A DNA stretch of 64,000 nt from Eunapius fragilis (GCA_963681505.1 OY811977.1:1587717-1651716); one strand, 5' to 3'. Counted from the first letter of the stretch, positions 1 to 42,964 are shown. The notes: a model not told the origin generated them from the sequence alone. Program-made: numbers and translations.

Positions 1-30408
<30,408 letters not shown>

Positions 30409-30536
30409 GCTCTTCCCTCCAAATTTTCTTATCACGTGCTTCTAGATACGAATCGAATAATTATACTTCGCGTCATTCCATTTGGGTCTGGAAACGAGCC
30501 TAATTACTGAGACACGAGGTTACTAGTATAATCACT
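30409..30536. promoter_or_regulatory. Shared SF3A1/COX17 divergent promoter region
   Basis: Only 128 bp separate the start codons of SF3A1 (minus) and COX17 (plus), so both 5' UTRs and the core promoters must lie in or overlap this segment. A CACGTG E-box sits at about 30433-30438. No TATA box is obvious at a sensible distance from either ATG. Bidirectional use is inferred from geometry. Confidence 0.6.
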
Positions 30537-30764
30537 ATGGGAACCTCTGAGGACAAGGGACACAAATCGCCCGCCGTCTCACAGCAGACTCAGCCAGATG
30601 CCCCTGCTTCTGAGAAGTCTGAAAAACCGCTGAGACCGTGCTGTGCTTGCCCTGAGACCAAAAAGGCCAGAGATGAATGCGTGGTGGAGAATGGGGAGGC
30701 CAACTGCGCAGCACTGATAGAGGCCCACAAGGAGTGCCTTAGAAAGCTAGGATTCAAGGTCTAG
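30537..30764 (+). CDS. COX17: Cytochrome c oxidase copper chaperone COX17
   Basis: Copper chaperone of the mitochondrial intermembrane space that passes Cu(I) to SCO1 and COX11 for cytochrome c oxidase assembly. The 75-residue product has the CCAC copper site (residues about 35-38) and a twin CX9C fold: [11 protein letters not shown] and [11 protein letters not shown], each with nine residues between cysteines. It ends in LRKLGFKV, the usual family ending. The N-terminal 30 residues are hydrophilic and low-complexity, as in other COX17 proteins, with no cleavable presequence; CX9C proteins are imported through MIA40. The whole reading frame is in one exon, whereas human COX17 has three, so this is either an intronless gene of this lineage or an old retrocopy. 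Intact frame and shared promoter argue for a working gene. Confidence 0.95.
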   Translation: MGTSEDKGHKSPAVSQQTQPDAPASEKSEKPLRPCCACPETKKARDECVVENGEANCAALIEAHKECLRKLGFKV

Positions 30765-31418
30765 GGACGTGACATCCTATCGGTATCTGTCATATTGTCA
30801 TACGTGCTATTATTTTGTGAACTGTCGCCGTATTACAGTATCCACAACGCGCGTGAATCATTACTGTTAAACGTACCGTATATATCTATTTTTATTGTAC
30901 GTTTTGACTACGTTTGGGCAATCCCCCTTTTACATACTGTTATGTCCATACGTTATCACTACCTGTAATGTAGTGTATCGCTACGATCAGAATCCATATT
31001 TATATCACTTATTGGTATACACTACTTACACGGTACTGCTGCGTTATAGAATTTCCGGTCCCGCAAATAATTATTTTTAGATGTTGTAGCAATTCAAGCA
31101 GTATACACATTTAAACAAAATGATTTGTTTGTCCTGACATCTCGCTGCACTTCTCCCTCTCCAATTAAGTACGTCGCATCAGTAAGAGCACTGACCAGCA
31201 CTACTTCCGCGCTTCAGCTGATTGTACATAAAACGCACCATAGCACGCGCAGTATTAATACGTCTATACGTACCCTCCGTACCGTATCTTTACGATAGAA
31301 ATTACTGATTCAGTACCTGCAGCCAAAACGTATGTAATCACTAGTGTAAACTTTTGGTTGTGTATAGCACGTGACTACTCAGTAGCTTTTGTATTTTGAA
31401 TATGACAAATCAAATCTT

Positions 31419-33388
31419 TTACACCTCCAAACCAATGTCTAATTCTATTGTGTCTGTCCGTTCAAATTCATCAAGGTCCCTTTCAACCTGCTGTTGGTTA
31501 TGTACCACGCCATCACCACCTTCTTCCACCTGCATTGGCTCCACCTCCTCAATCCTGACTAACAACGGCTCCACTTCCTCTGTCCTGGCTAATGACTCCA
31601 CCTCCTCTAACCTATCTGCCTGTTTGTCTCCATTCTCTGGTGTCAAGTGGTCTTTGAGGCTGTCAGGTAGGCGCTTGTTCATGTTTAGATCAGGCCTGGA
31701 CTGCAATATGTTGGACCGCCGCCTCAGTTCGGCCTCCTTCCTCCTCTTTCGAGCCTTCTTGCTTTCAGCCACCACCTTCTTATCCCTCTTGAAGACCTCA
31801 GTCTTCTCAGCTTCAGTCAACCTAGGGCTACCCTTGATCAGCGTCAGGAAGACCCCCCCTGGTGCTCTTCTGTTTGGGGATGGGGGGGGGGGGGGGGGTA
31901 TCCATCACCACAGCTCCAATACATACATAAAACTGCATGCAACATGATATTCTGATATATAGGATAATGAGAGGTGGGGGTGGGGTCATAAATAGGCCAG
32001 CAAAAATGTGAAGGCGACCATACACTAGGCAACATGCTGCGTGCAACAATATGAATTCTAGTAAAATATCAGTAAACTAGTGTTTTACTGAAGGATTCAT
32101 TGACTTGCATGCAAAATTGTTGCCTACTGTATGGTTGCCTTAAAGTACACACACACCTGAGTAAAAATGGGGCCTAGTATCTCTACAGTGAGGTTTAACA
32201 GCCATGATGTGGAGCACCAAATGACAGACATTAAGTTATCCAGTGTGTTAAGGTGTCAAGGGGTTAATGTGATAGTGGGTGGGGTGGCAAGGCTGGAAGG
32301 ACAGCATTGACAGAAGGGGTCTAGGTGAGAATGGATGCGATGGAAAGGGTTAAGGGGAGACTGGATGAGATAGAAAGGGTTAAGGGGAGAATGGATGAGA
32401 TGGAATGGGTTAAGGGGAGAATGGATGAGTTGTAAAGGGTTAAGGGGAGTTAAGGGGGGAATTGATGAGATGGAAAGCCCTGGTTAAGCTGAGAATGGAG
32501 AGGAGGGGAAGGGGAGGAGGGGAAGGGGAGTAGTCACATGTGGCAGCTCACTTAGTGCTTCCAGTGCTTGTCTTCTGTCCACCTGCTCTCTGAATCTCAA
32601 CCGTCTCATCAAAGAACTGGAGAGCTCTCTGCACGCCCAAAACAGTAATAGCATCCCTAATGAGGTTCACCTTGGGCTATTGAAGTGAATCAAGGGTATG
32701 GAGATGATATGGAGGGGTGATCTGAGGGGAGGGGCATGCTTTAGTACCCCCTCAATGCAGAGCAAGCATGAGTGGCAGCATCCTAGCTGGGTTTAGGTAA
32801 GGATTTTGGCTAGGGAGGAATTTTTTGCATCAAAAATTCACCGTTGAGGTACTAAAGTAAACGGTTACCAAGGTTGCAAGTTGCATACAGGTAACTTGCA
32901 TATGTGAAAGCTTTTTTTTTTTTTTTTTAAAGGGGGGGCAATTAAAAATTTTGGTGCTAAGGCGATTCTGAGGTGTCAGTTATTACCAACTAGCTATCAA
33001 ATGCCCCCCTTTCGATGAAACCATGTATGAGGGCGGCACTGATGTTAGGCCTATACATATCCACTTGAATTACCTCATGCAGGCAGCGCGCTATCTCGTG
33101 ACTGGCGCGCTCACAGGAGCTTTCCTCTGTCAAACCGACGGGTTTCAAGCACTGTAGAGCGCCGTCCTTGTACACAGGTTGGTGGGCTCTCTTCGGACTC
33201 CTACCTCGTCCGGAGTGCTCCATGGGCCACTTCCTCTTGGGAGCTCTACCGTGTGGCGGTTCGACCCGCGGAAACTGTCGGCGCGGCTGTGACGTAGAAG
33301 CATCCCTCTCTCGCCCTGCGCGCTCGATGAGCGGCACCTCCGATGATTCGCCCATTGATACCGAGCTCATGATCAGAGGGTTAAACAT
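31419..33388 (-). CDS. PHAX: PHAX, phosphorylated adaptor for U snRNA export
   Basis: Bridges capped U snRNA, the cap-binding complex and CRM1/RanGTP for export of pre-snRNAs from the nucleus. Exons: 33074-33388, 32552-32676, 31419-31869; phases 0 and 2 join without shifts to give 296 residues (human 394). The PHAX RNA-binding domain spans exons 1-3: HEIARCLHE / PKVNLIRDAITVLG / ETVEIQRAGG / RAPGGVFLTLIKGSP, matching human EISFRLQEPKKDLIARVV.. and RTPGGVFLNLLKN. A basic stretch RDKKVVAESKKARKRRKEAE follows, then an acidic tail. Exon 1 carries two NLS-like runs (PKRKW, SPKRAH). An in-frame TAA lies immediately before the ATG, so the start is bounded. The shorter N-terminus relative to human may mean a reduced NES/phosphorylation region. 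The exon 3 acceptor is preceded by a run of about 19 C. The 3' exon exists as extra copies in SF3A1 intron 12. Confidence 0.9.
32011..32142. mobile_element. MITE family 1 copy, in PHAX intron 2
   Basis: Same element as at 15577, in reverse orientation, within the true PHAX gene. Ends AAGGCGACCATACACTAGG and TACTGTATGGTTGCCTT. Confidence 0.8.
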
Positions 33389-34974
33389 TTAACAGCTAAT
33401 TAAAACTAGTAAAAAAAATTTTTTTATTTGGTAATTTATAGTCCTTTTTGTATTCTTATAACATTATTATAATGGCCCAAAAAAAAACTATTATATAAAA
33501 TAAATCAAAATCAATATTAGGCAACAACATAATTATTATATTGCTCCTCAATCTGTATGACCTGTAGGACTTCAATACAGCCACTAGATGGATCAAAAAA
33601 TCAGCCTAACTCTGTACGTCACATTGCGACCTAATGCAAGTTCGTTTACGTTGATACCTTAAAGAAATACCTTGGTCCTCTATAACATCATTCTTACGCA
33701 CTAGAAATTGGTCAGTCCATTGTGGAGTTACAGTGCCCTGAATTTTAATCATATCAACTTTGATGTTCCTTCTTGGAAAATGTCTTTTTTTTTTTTTTTT
33801 GCTGCTACGATCCCAATTATTGATTTTTATAACGAAAACACAAAATTACAGTCAACATTTATATCTAATGGCCCAATGATCACAACAGGGGGGCCCACAT
33901 ATCTGGGGGCCCCTGCACGTTTCACCATGACAACAGAGGGCCTGTACATCTCATCATAACAACAGTGGGGCCTGCATGTCTCACCATGACAACGGGGGGG
34001 GGAGGGGGGGGGGCTGCACATCTCACAGGCAACCTGCATTATCTTGATTTTGGTGATACATAGTGGAGCCTGGGTATGTTTACACACTTAGCCCTTGACC
34101 AGCCCTTGCCCTGCCTGCAAACGTACCTAGAGGGTCCTTAGAGCCTATTACTAATGGCAGACCCTTGGGTGTATGCCCTAGGTTCATGGGATTTACTTTT
34201 CTGACCCAAAAAGCGTTGGAAAGCAAAGCTTAGAGAGCAACTGGGTGGAAGGAAAAGAGACATGCTTGCCGATGATACGTGGTTATCTATGAGGAGTTGA
34301 TATCCAGCAATATCTGGGATACCTTGGGATAACTCAGGATACCTTGGGATGTCACTCCACATAAGGGGATCACATATGGTTGGCAGAGGCATGTCATTCG
34401 CGCTAACCCACTAAACTGGCTCTGTGTCATCACCACATGCCAAACTAGCCATCCACCCTCTTCACCTCCTCCCCAGGAGGGTACCTTGGTCCAGGCGGGT
34501 TGTCGGAAGGAGAGAAGTACTTCAACTGTACAGGTGGGGCAGCTGCTAAGATTGACAACTGGATCTTGACAACGAAGCACATCTACAAGCACTCCCCCTT
34601 GCTGGGTGGAAGGAAAGGGGGGCATCCTTCCTTCATCCCACACTTGCCTATCACCTTGTACTCACCCCTGCCTTGAGATCTTATATCCACCCCTTGACAT
34701 GCCCATAGCAGCAAATATTACACACAGTTTTCCTCCATTGTAGCTTAAAGTACTAAAGACCATCCCAAACTGGTGCCAGCAAAGTACCCTCCCTGAATGG
34801 AAGGGATCTCACGTGGCCCAAATGGAAGATCTCGTTTCGCAAAATCAAAGATAAAAAGATATAATAAGATTTGCCTTACTTTCAATCTCTAAGTAACCAA
34901 ATGTTGTTAAAGAAATTGAGTGCAATGAATGCTATTACAACAACATAACTCCTTTCCTGTGATTCGGTGTCCAT
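33389..34974. other. PHAX / 4CL-A spacer
   Basis: No gene seen. AT-rich start, then imperfect repeats at 33870-34020 (TCACCATGACAACAG type) and 34296-34360 (GGATACCTTGGGAT). The 5' side of PHAX and the 3' end of 4CL copy A both fall here. Confidence 0.5.
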
Positions 34975-36735
34975 TCAACTGGCACTCCTTAGAATACGTC
35001 GCAAGATCTTGCCCGAGGCCGTCTTTGGTATCGCTTCTGTAAACTTGACCCCCCCTGTGAGGTGTTTGTGCTCAGAGAGATGGCTGGCAACGTAATCGAT
35101 CAGCTCCTTCTCTGTCAGGGAGGTGTCTTTCTTCACCACAAATGCACGGGGAGCCTCTCCATGACGCTCGTGGGGTACACCTATCACAGCGGCATCGGCC
35201 ACCTTGGGATGGTTCTGCAGCAAGGCTTCCAACTCAGCAGGGGCCACCTGTAGACCCTTCACCTTGATCAGCTCCTTCAGCCGATCCGTGATGTAGAAGA
35301 AACCATCCTGATCAAAGTACCCAATGTCCCCCGTTTTCAGCCATCCATCCTTGGTCAGAGTCTTATTAGTGGCATCAGGCTGGTTCAGGTATCCCTTCAT
35401 CACATTGGGACCCTTGATGTAAATCTCTCCCTCCTGTCCAGCTGGGAGATTGTTACCGCTGTCAACACCCACCACCTTGACCAGCTGGTTCAGCACAGGA
35501 ACACCAACCGATCCAGGTTTGCTCATCCCCACGGCAAGGGGCATCAGGTGCGACAGGGGGCTAGTCTCCGTCAGGCCGTACCCCTGACGAATGACGCAGC
35601 GCCCGTGCAGCCGGGCAGTGGTAGCCTTTGCCACGTCGGCCCCCAGGGGGGCTGCGGCGCTCATAATCTGCCTGACGCTCGAGAGGTCGTACTTGTCCAC
35701 GTCAGGGTACTTGGCCAGGAAGAGGATTATGGGAGGTACGAGGTGGGCTATGGTAACCCTGTACTTCTGGATGGTGGAGAGGAAGAGGGTGGGGTCAAAC
35801 TTCGGAAGCGCGACCAACTTTGATCCCTGCCATAACGATGACATCATAATGATGGCAAACCCATAGACGTGGTAGAAGGGGAGAACCCCTATCAGGGTGG
35901 TACCATGGGGGGTCAGGTCCATATACTCCGGGTGGCAATACTGGTATGCGTTTGCCACCAGGTTGTGGTGGGTCAACATGACTCCCTTTGGGAGACCTGT
36001 TGTACCACTGGAGTAAGGTAACACTGCTATATCGTTCTTGGCATCCACCTTGTGCTCAACAAATCGAGAGCCGGAGTCTGTTACCAGTGACTGGTATGAT
36101 ACGTATCCATGCTCCTTCACGGGGTGGTCATCAATGATGATGATGGTGCCTATGCCCACCATGTCTGCTGCCTTCTTTACAGAGGGCAGGAAGGCGGCCA
36201 TTGTGGCCACATACTTGGCACCAGAGTTCTTGAACTGGTAGGCCAGCTCCTCTGCTGTGGATGCCGGGTTACAGGTGCTGACCACACCCCCTGAAGCCAA
36301 CGCACCGTAGAAGACAACAGGGAACATGGTACAGTTGGCTGTGCACAGTGCAAGGACGTCCCCTTTCTGAAACCCAAGTCGGTTCAGTCCAGACGAGAGG
36401 TTGACGACAGACTCGTGGAGTTCGTTGTACGTGTACTCCCTGCCCGTCACGCCGTCGACAATGGCTACCTTCTTTCCATTTGCGCCGATCCGCGAGAACA
36501 CGTGCTGATAGACACTGTCCTCGGGGATGATTACATCAGGGTGCGGACTTCGAACCACGTTGTCTGGTCCAATGGTTTGGATCGACGGCTGGACGGGACG
36601 GCCCGTGACGCGTAACTGAGTGGCCGCTGCACCGTGCAACCGTGCGTCCCCTCTGACCACGCCTCTTATGGCCACGCCTCTGATCTGGTGTCTGGAGAGG
36701 GCGAGTAGAGACAGAACCCTTTGTGATGATGTCAT
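34975..36735 (-). CDS. 4-coumarate:CoA ligase-like enzyme, copy A
   Basis: ANL-superfamily acyl-adenylating enzyme that activates a carboxylate with ATP and transfers it to CoA; substrate unknown. Single exon, 586 residues, usual for the family (540-600). Motifs in order: P-loop YSSGTTGLPKGV (about 244-255), GYGLTETSP (A5), GWLKTGDIGYFD (A7), RLKELIKVKGLQV (A8) and PKTASGKILRR (A10, with the adenylation lysine). The first 45 residues are rich in Arg and hydrophobics with few acids (MTSSQRVLSLLALSRHQIRG..), resembling a mitochondrial presequence. The C-terminus RSAS is not a PTS1 signal. It is head to head with copy B, with about 870 bp between starts. It is the only copy with an ATG in its large exon; a 5' UTR intron cannot be excluded. 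Middle and C-terminal blocks are almost identical in DNA to copies B-E. Confidence 0.92.
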   Translation of the reverse strand: MTSSQRVLSLLALSRHQIRGVAIRGVVRGDARLHGAAATQLRVTGRPVQPSIQTIGPDNVVRSPHPDVIIPEDSVYQHVFSRIGANGKKVAIVDGVTGREYTYNELHESVVNLSSGLNRLGFQKGDVLALCTANCTMFPVVFYGALASGGVVSTCNPASTAEELAYQFKNSGAKYVATMAAFLPSVKKAADMVGIGTIIIIDDHPVKEHGYVSYQSLVTDSGSRFVEHKVDAKNDIAVLPYSSGTTGLPKGVMLTHHNLVANAYQYCHPEYMDLTPHGTTLIGVLPFYHVYGFAIIMMSSLWQGSKLVALPKFDPTLFLSTIQKYRVTIAHLVPPIILFLAKYPDVDKYDLSSVRQIMSAAAPLGADVAKATTARLHGRCVIRQGYGLTETSPLSHLMPLAVGMSKPGSVGVPVLNQLVKVVGVDSGNNLPAGQEGEIYIKGPNVMKGYLNQPDATNKTLTKDGWLKTGDIGYFDQDGFFYITDRLKELIKVKGLQVAPAELEALLQNHPKVADAAVIGVPHERHGEAPRAFVVKKDTSLTEKELIDYVASHLSEHKHLTGGVKFTEAIPKTASGKILRRILRSAS

Positions 36736-37608
36736 TTCACTGAATTAAAGCCGAGAGCAAGCAGTGGATGTGTGTGGTGGGGGTGGGAGGGGGTGGAAGG
36801 GGTGGTGGGGGTGGTGGGGTGGGAGGGCAAGGTGTAGAAATTGAACGGAAGGAGGTGCAAAGGGGAGGGAACAATGAAGAACGTCAGAAAAGTTAACATC
36901 AAAAACAAATTATATACCCACAACTATCTCCCTTTCCACCACCCTTCTCCACCACTCTCCTTCTCCATCATCCGTCTCCACCAGTCCTTCTCCATCTTCT
37001 CACACAATTAGTCTATATAATGGTATAAGCGATGGAGAGGGAAGGAGGATGGGGGGGTGAGGACAGGGGAGGGGAGGAGGGTGGGAAGGATAGTGAGGAG
37101 ATGAGATGAGTAGGTAAGAAGGGTGTGGGTTGGTGAAGTGAGGAGGAGTGGTGGTGGTTGGTGAGGTGAGGGGCTGGGTTAAGAGGTGATATGAGGATCA
37201 GCCACGAAGCCACATACCACACACCATGCCAATCCCGCCCCACGTGCCCGCAGAACTCCAGAACATCTACCGTAAAAGCATACACCCCTACGGCCCGCTA
37301 TCGCACCCCCTAAGCAACGATTTTGAACCAATATCGGGATACCGATCACGAACATCAGTTGCCCCTCCCCTAGACAACAGATTTCTGCCACGAAAATTAT
37401 GCCAATTGAAACCAAAACCTCCTTCATATACGGGCTTGTCTCTCTTATGCCACATGTCCACAATCACTCTCAAAACCTCACAAACTAATTATAATAAGCA
37501 ATCACTCACAGTGACACTCGCTACTTTCGCCACACTCGTACCCAGGACAGATGAAGGGTGTGGCTGCATAAATTTATTAGGGGCGACGAAATAGACCTAG
37601 TTGCGCCC
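36736..37608. other. Divergent spacer between 4CL copies A and B
   Basis: Presumed two-way promoter region, with G-rich (36776-36830) and GGA-rich (37040-37170) low-complexity stretches. No exon-1 micro-ORF for copy A was found. Confidence 0.45.
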
Positions 37609-39624
37609 ATGTACAAGGTTAGTGCAGAGATAATCTGGTTAGTGTGTAGCATATTGCACCTTTCTAACTGTTGGAAAGGTAGATAATCTACTTGTACTAG
37701 AAACTAACAGTCAAACAGCCGTTAAAAAGGCGTTTAGCCACGTTATAGACCGAACCTACCGAAACAGGAAAAAGTGTTTTTTAAATACATGTACAGCGGC
37801 TGCGCGCTAATATTTCTTTCACACATACTAATACATCGCCTTTCTGTCATTGTTTATCTTCCTCCAACACACACCTAAATCATTCAACGAACACTGCAGG
37901 TTGGTTCTCTAGCAGTTAGGTCACTACTGAGGTTGCGCCCACCCACAGGACAGCTCGTCAAGGCAACAGGGGTACATGGAACAGCCGTGTCCCAAGTAGG
38001 CGTCAATGGGCAGCCCTCTGTCAAGATCATTGGGCACGATAATGTGGTTCGCAGCCCATTTCCTGATCTCAACATTCCCGAGTGCAGCTTGTATCACCAT
38101 GTGTTCTCGCAGATAAAAAATCACAGCAAGAAAATAGCCATTGTTGATGGCGTGACAGGCAGGGAGTATTCGTACAACGAACTCCATGAGAGTGTTGTTA
38201 GCTTCTCATCAGGTCTGAACAAACTTGGCTTTCAGAAAAGAGATGTTCTAGCGTTATGTGCTGCAAACTGCCCACAATATGCTGTTGCATTTTTGGGTGT
38301 TTTGGCTTCAGGGGGTGTGGTCACCACCTGTAACCCGGCATACACAGCAGAGGAGCTGGCATACCAGTTCAAGAACTCTGGTGCCAAGTATGTGGCCACA
38401 ATGGCCGCCTTCCTGCCCTCTGTAAAGAAGGCAGCAGACATGGTGGGCATAGGCACCATCATCATGATTGATGACCACCCCGTGAAGGAGCATGGATACG
38501 TATCATACCAGTCACTGGTAACAGACTCCGGCTCTCGATTTGTTGAGCACAAGGTGGATGCCAAGAACGATATAGCAGTGTTACCTTACTCCAGTGGTAC
38601 AACAGGTCTCCCAAAGGGAGTCATGTTGACCCACCACAACCTGGTGGCAAACGCGTACCAGTTCGGTCATCCAGTGTTCTTTGACGTATCCTTTGATGGC
38701 TGCACAGTTCTTGGCTTGCTCCCCTTCTTCCACATCTATGGCATGGAGGTCATCATGCTGTCAACCCTATGGCAGGGAGCAAAGGTTGTCACCGTTCCAA
38801 AGTTTGACCCCACCCTCTTCCTTTCTACCATACAGAAGTACGGCATACATCTGGCTCACTTGGTCCCGCCCATCATCCTCTTCCTGGCCAAGCATCCCGA
38901 CGTCAGCAAGTATGACCTCTCGTCACTCAAACTTTTGTATAGTGGGGCTGCCCCCCTGGGGAATGTCCTGTTGAAGTCTGCGGCTGCTCGTTTGCATGGT
39001 AAGACCATGATTTATCAGGGGTATGGGCTCACAGAGACCAGTCCTGTGACCCATTCCATTCCATTTACTACCGGGATGAGCAGACCTGGATCAGTTGGTG
39101 TTCTTGTGCCGAACCAGCTAGCCAAGGTGGTGGATGTGGACAGTGGTAATAATCTCCCAACTGGACAAGAGGGAGAGATTTACATCAAGGGTCCCAATGT
39201 GATGAAGGGATATCTGAACCAGCCTGATGCCACTGATAAGACTCTGACAAAGGATGGATGGCTGAAAACGGGGGACATTGGGTACTTTGATCAGGATGGT
39301 TTCTTCTACATCACGGATCGGCTGAAGGAGCTGATCAAGGTGAAGGGTCTACAGGTGGCCCCTGCCGAGTTGGAAGCCTTGCTGCAGAACCATCCCAAGG
39401 TGGCCGATGCCGCTGTGATAGGTGTACCCCACGAGAAACTAGGAGAAGCACCCCGTGCATTTGTGGTGAAGAGAGACACCTCCCTGACAGAGAAGGAGCT
39501 TATCGATTACGTTGCCAGCCACCTCTCTGAGCACAAACACCTCACAGGGGGAGTAGAATTCATTGGTGCTGTACCAAAGTCAGCCTCTGGCAAGATTCTG
39601 CGACGACTTCTCAAAGCAGCTTGA
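37609..39624 (+). CDS. 4-coumarate:CoA ligase-like enzyme, copy B
   Basis: Same enzyme family as copy A. The large frame has no ATG at its 5' end. Homology to the other copies continues upstream to a TGCAG acceptor at 37898-37899 (exon from 37900), and an ATG TAC AAG followed by GTTAGT lies at 37609-37617. Joining them gives 577 residues starting MYK-VGSLAVRSLLRLRPP. P-loop, GYGLTETSP, GWLKTGDIGYFD and PKSASGKILRR are intact, so it should be active. The pocket segment (about 265-410) is its own: PVFFDVSFDG, KYGIHLAHLV, GMSRPGSVGV. The N-terminus is basic and non-acidic, consistent with mitochondrial import. Ends in LKAA, no peroxisomal signal. Intron 282 bp. Confidence 0.88.
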
Positions 39625-40569
39625 TATGAGTACTGTGTGCGCTAAGTTCAGTTTATTGTTAGTGTGTAAAAAAAAAAAAGTCGTTTTTCGTTTTTGTATT
39701 ACCGTCTGATATGTCTCCTTTCCAGACCCAGTATAATGGGCACAGTAACAGCGTAAGGTTATTGGTACATCTGCTTTTCAACAGAAGTAACAACATTAAT
39801 CTGCAACTATAGAAACTGTTAGCTTTCGTAACAAACCCTACATCTGCGTAATGAAATTCACTGTTACACGCCCCTAGATCACAAGTTATTTTTTCTGAAA
39901 AGCGGATGTGCTAAACGTGAAGGACCCAGACCTACTTACGTAAGCAAGCGATAATGCTTATCATTATGTAAGTGCCCAATACTGATAAAAGTAGATCCAG
40001 CACTGCATGCCACACTGGATAAACCGGTTATTCTTATTTTTGTGTACTTGTAACTCAAGAGGTATGATTTCAAACGCTATTTTTGCCGGCTGCAGTATGT
40101 AATTCGGATTTTTCGGCCGATCGTCCTGAATCAATGAGAATCATTGATTAATTCAAAGTGGATCAACAACAACAAAGTAAACTTTGATGAAATTTTTTTG
40201 CATCTGGTTTGCATTATAGAATAAGCCATAAAGCCGGTTGATATACTTTTTTTTCCCCGAAGCGGATTAACGTCAACTTTATTTCTGGCGGCATTTGTTT
40301 GTTGCGGTGTGGCGAGATTAAAATTCGAGAGTGGAAAGGGACGGGAAATTGGTAACCTCAGCACATCGCATTGAAAGGAGTCAGGGGAGAGAAAAATAAT
40401 ATTTATATATATAGCCAACGTATATAGCCATTTCTGGTGCGCATGAAAAATCTAATATCATCAGCACTTGCACGTGAGCTCACGTGAATCCAGCCAGTCT
40501 TTTTTTTTATTAATATAAATTTTAAATAAGGGTCTGGGACCGTGACCAATCTGATAGCTGCCGTAAGCA

Positions 40570-42551
40570 ATGAACAAGGTACGTCGTTTCAGAGATATCT
40601 CTGGTCGTTTTGAGCGGTTGCGAAAGGGATTAAAGTGGTTTCATAATGAGGGGGTTAAGTATTCAAGTGGGCGGGTCGAGTCAACGTCGCTGTTGGAAGA
40701 ACCACCGGAGTTTTTTTTAAAGCCCGAAACAAATCATTAACATAGTTATGAACTTTCCTAAAGGGCCTGCAGCAACACCATTCACTTCCCCCTTTCTGTG
40801 CTCTCTCCCGCCCACACTATATTTTTCAGATCCGTTCACTAGCGGTTACGTCACTACTGAGGTTGCGCCCACCCACAAGACAGCTCGTCAAAGCAGCAGG
40901 GGTACATGGAACAGCCGTGCTGCAAGTACGCGTCACTGGCCAGCCCTCTGTCAAGATCATTGGGCCTGATCACGTGGTCAGAAGCCCATACCCAGATGCT
41001 ACCATTCCAGACTGCAGCTTGTATCACCATGTGTTCTCACAGAGTGACAAGCATGGTACGAAGGTAGCCATTGTCGATGGTGTAACAGGGAGGGAGTATT
41101 CGTACAATGAACTGCATGAGTCTGTTGTTAACTTTTCGTCTGGACTGAACCGACTTGGCTTTGAGAAAGGAGATGTCCTTGCACTGTGTGCACTGAACTG
41201 CCCCCAATATGCCACAATATTCTTTGGTGTTTTGGCTTCAGGGGGTGTGGTCACTACCTGTAACCCGGCATACACAGCAGAGGAGCTGGCATACCAGTTC
41301 AAGAACTCTGGTGCCAAGTATGTGGCCACAATGGCCGCCTTCCAGCCCTCTGTAAAGAAGGCAGCAGACATGGTGGGCATAGGCACCATCATCATGATTG
41401 ATGACCACCCCGTGAAGGAGCATGGATACGTATCATACCAGTCACTGGTAACAGACTCCGGCTCTCGATTTGTTGAGCACAAGGTGGATGCCAAGAACGA
41501 TATAGCAGTGTTACCTTACTCCAGTGGTACAACAGGTCTCCCAAAGGGAGTCATGTTGACCCACCACAACCTGGTGGCAAACACCTGCCAGTTCCACCAT
41601 CCCGAGTATATGGATCTGTCCTTTGATGGCTGCACTTTGCTTGGCTTGCTCCCCTTCTTCCACATCTATGGCATGGAGGTAACCCTGGTGTCTGCCTTGT
41701 GGCAAGGGGCTAAACTGGTCACACTTCCAAAGTTTGATCCCGCCCTCTTCCTTTCTGTTATCCAGAAGAATAATATCAACCTTGCTCACCTTGTCCCTCC
41801 AGTAATCCTATTCTTGGCCAAACATCCTGATGTGGACAAATACGTCTCATCCCTCAGGTATTTGTTCAGTGGAGCAGCCCCCCTAGGGGGTGAGTTGTTG
41901 AAATCCGCTTCAGCTCGGCTGCCTAGGCAGTGCGTCATTCGTCAAGCGTATGGCCTCACAGAGGCCAGCCCTGTCACTCATGTCCTACCCCTCATCTTTG
42001 GGATGAGCAAACCTGGATCAGTTGGTGTTCCTGTGCTGAACCAGCTGGTCAAGGTGGTGGGTGTTGACAGTGGCAACGATCTCCCAACTGGACAGGAGGG
42101 AGAGATTTACATCAAGGGTCCCAATGTGATGAAGGGATATCTGAACCAGCCTGATGCCACTAATAAGACTCTGACAAAGGATGGATGGCTGAAAACGGGG
42201 GACATTGGGTACTTTGATCAGGATGGTTTCTTCTACATCACGGATCGGCTGAAGGAGCTGATCAAGGTGAAGGGTCTACAGGTGGCCCCTGCTGAGTTGG
42301 AAGCCTTGCTGCAGAACCATCCCAAGGTGGCCGATGCCGCTGTGATAGGTGTACCCCACGAGCGTCATGGAGAGGCTCCCCGTGCATTTGTGGTGAAGAG
42401 AGACACCTCCCTGACAGAGAAGGAGCTGATCGATTACGTTGCCAGCCATCTCTCTGAGCACAAACACCTCACAGGGGGGGTCAAGTTTACAGAAGCGATA
42501 CCAAAGACGGCCTCAGGCAAGATCTTGCGACGTCTTCTTAAGAAAACATGA
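40570..42551 (+). CDS. 4-coumarate:CoA ligase-like enzyme, copy C
   Basis: Same family. Exon 1 is ATG AAC AAG at 40570-40578 followed by a strong donor GTACGT; exon 2 runs from 40830 after TTTTTCAG. Joined product 576 residues (MNK-IRSLAVTSLLRLRPP..). P-loop and A10 (PKTASGKILRR) are intact. Motif A5 reads QAYGLTEASP, with Gly to Ala and Thr to Ala relative to its sisters; TEA is also seen in plant 4CLs. One residue is missing at KYVSSL (others KYDLSSL). Intron 251 bp. Probably functional with altered substrate choice. Confidence 0.88.
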
Positions 42552-42964
42552 TTCTTATATTTGGAGAGAACAAATATTAATTCATTTCTATATTTTATAT
42601 ACTGGAAGATTTGTTGTCTGTATGAATTTGGGATATACAAGGTGTCCATGAATGAATACAAACCCTTTGAATGGGAATAACTTTTTTTGCACATATACCT
42701 TGCATTTAAAACTATAAATGGAGCTACAACCAATTGTATCATGTGACTGCGGGGTTCGGGGAGGTTGAGCTAGAGCAGGTGAAGGGGCGGAGCGGGATTT
42801 ATTCAATCAGCTTAATTTTTCCATAGTTGGAAAAGGGAAGAGGGTATTGAATTTCGTATGTGATGTTACTGGAGCGTATTTTATTTTTACTCATAATCTA
42901 TATCTGAAAACAATTAACTTGTTTTATTTGCTTGATTATTGTATAAATCTAATTGTATATAAGT

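Noticed and set aside
31396-31947. Plus-strand 183-residue frame at PHAX exon 3, and matching minus frames at 15012 and 15777
   Set aside because: Antisense of the PHAX exon and its copies; repeated only because the exon was duplicated.
33168-33392. Plus-strand ORF opposite PHAX exon 1
   Set aside because: Shadow of a GC-rich coding exon; the minus frame carries the PHAX domain.
41024-41494. Minus-strand ORFs of 60-156 residues inside each 4CL-like gene
   Set aside because: They recur at the same position in every copy because the sense DNA is conserved; no motifs of their own.
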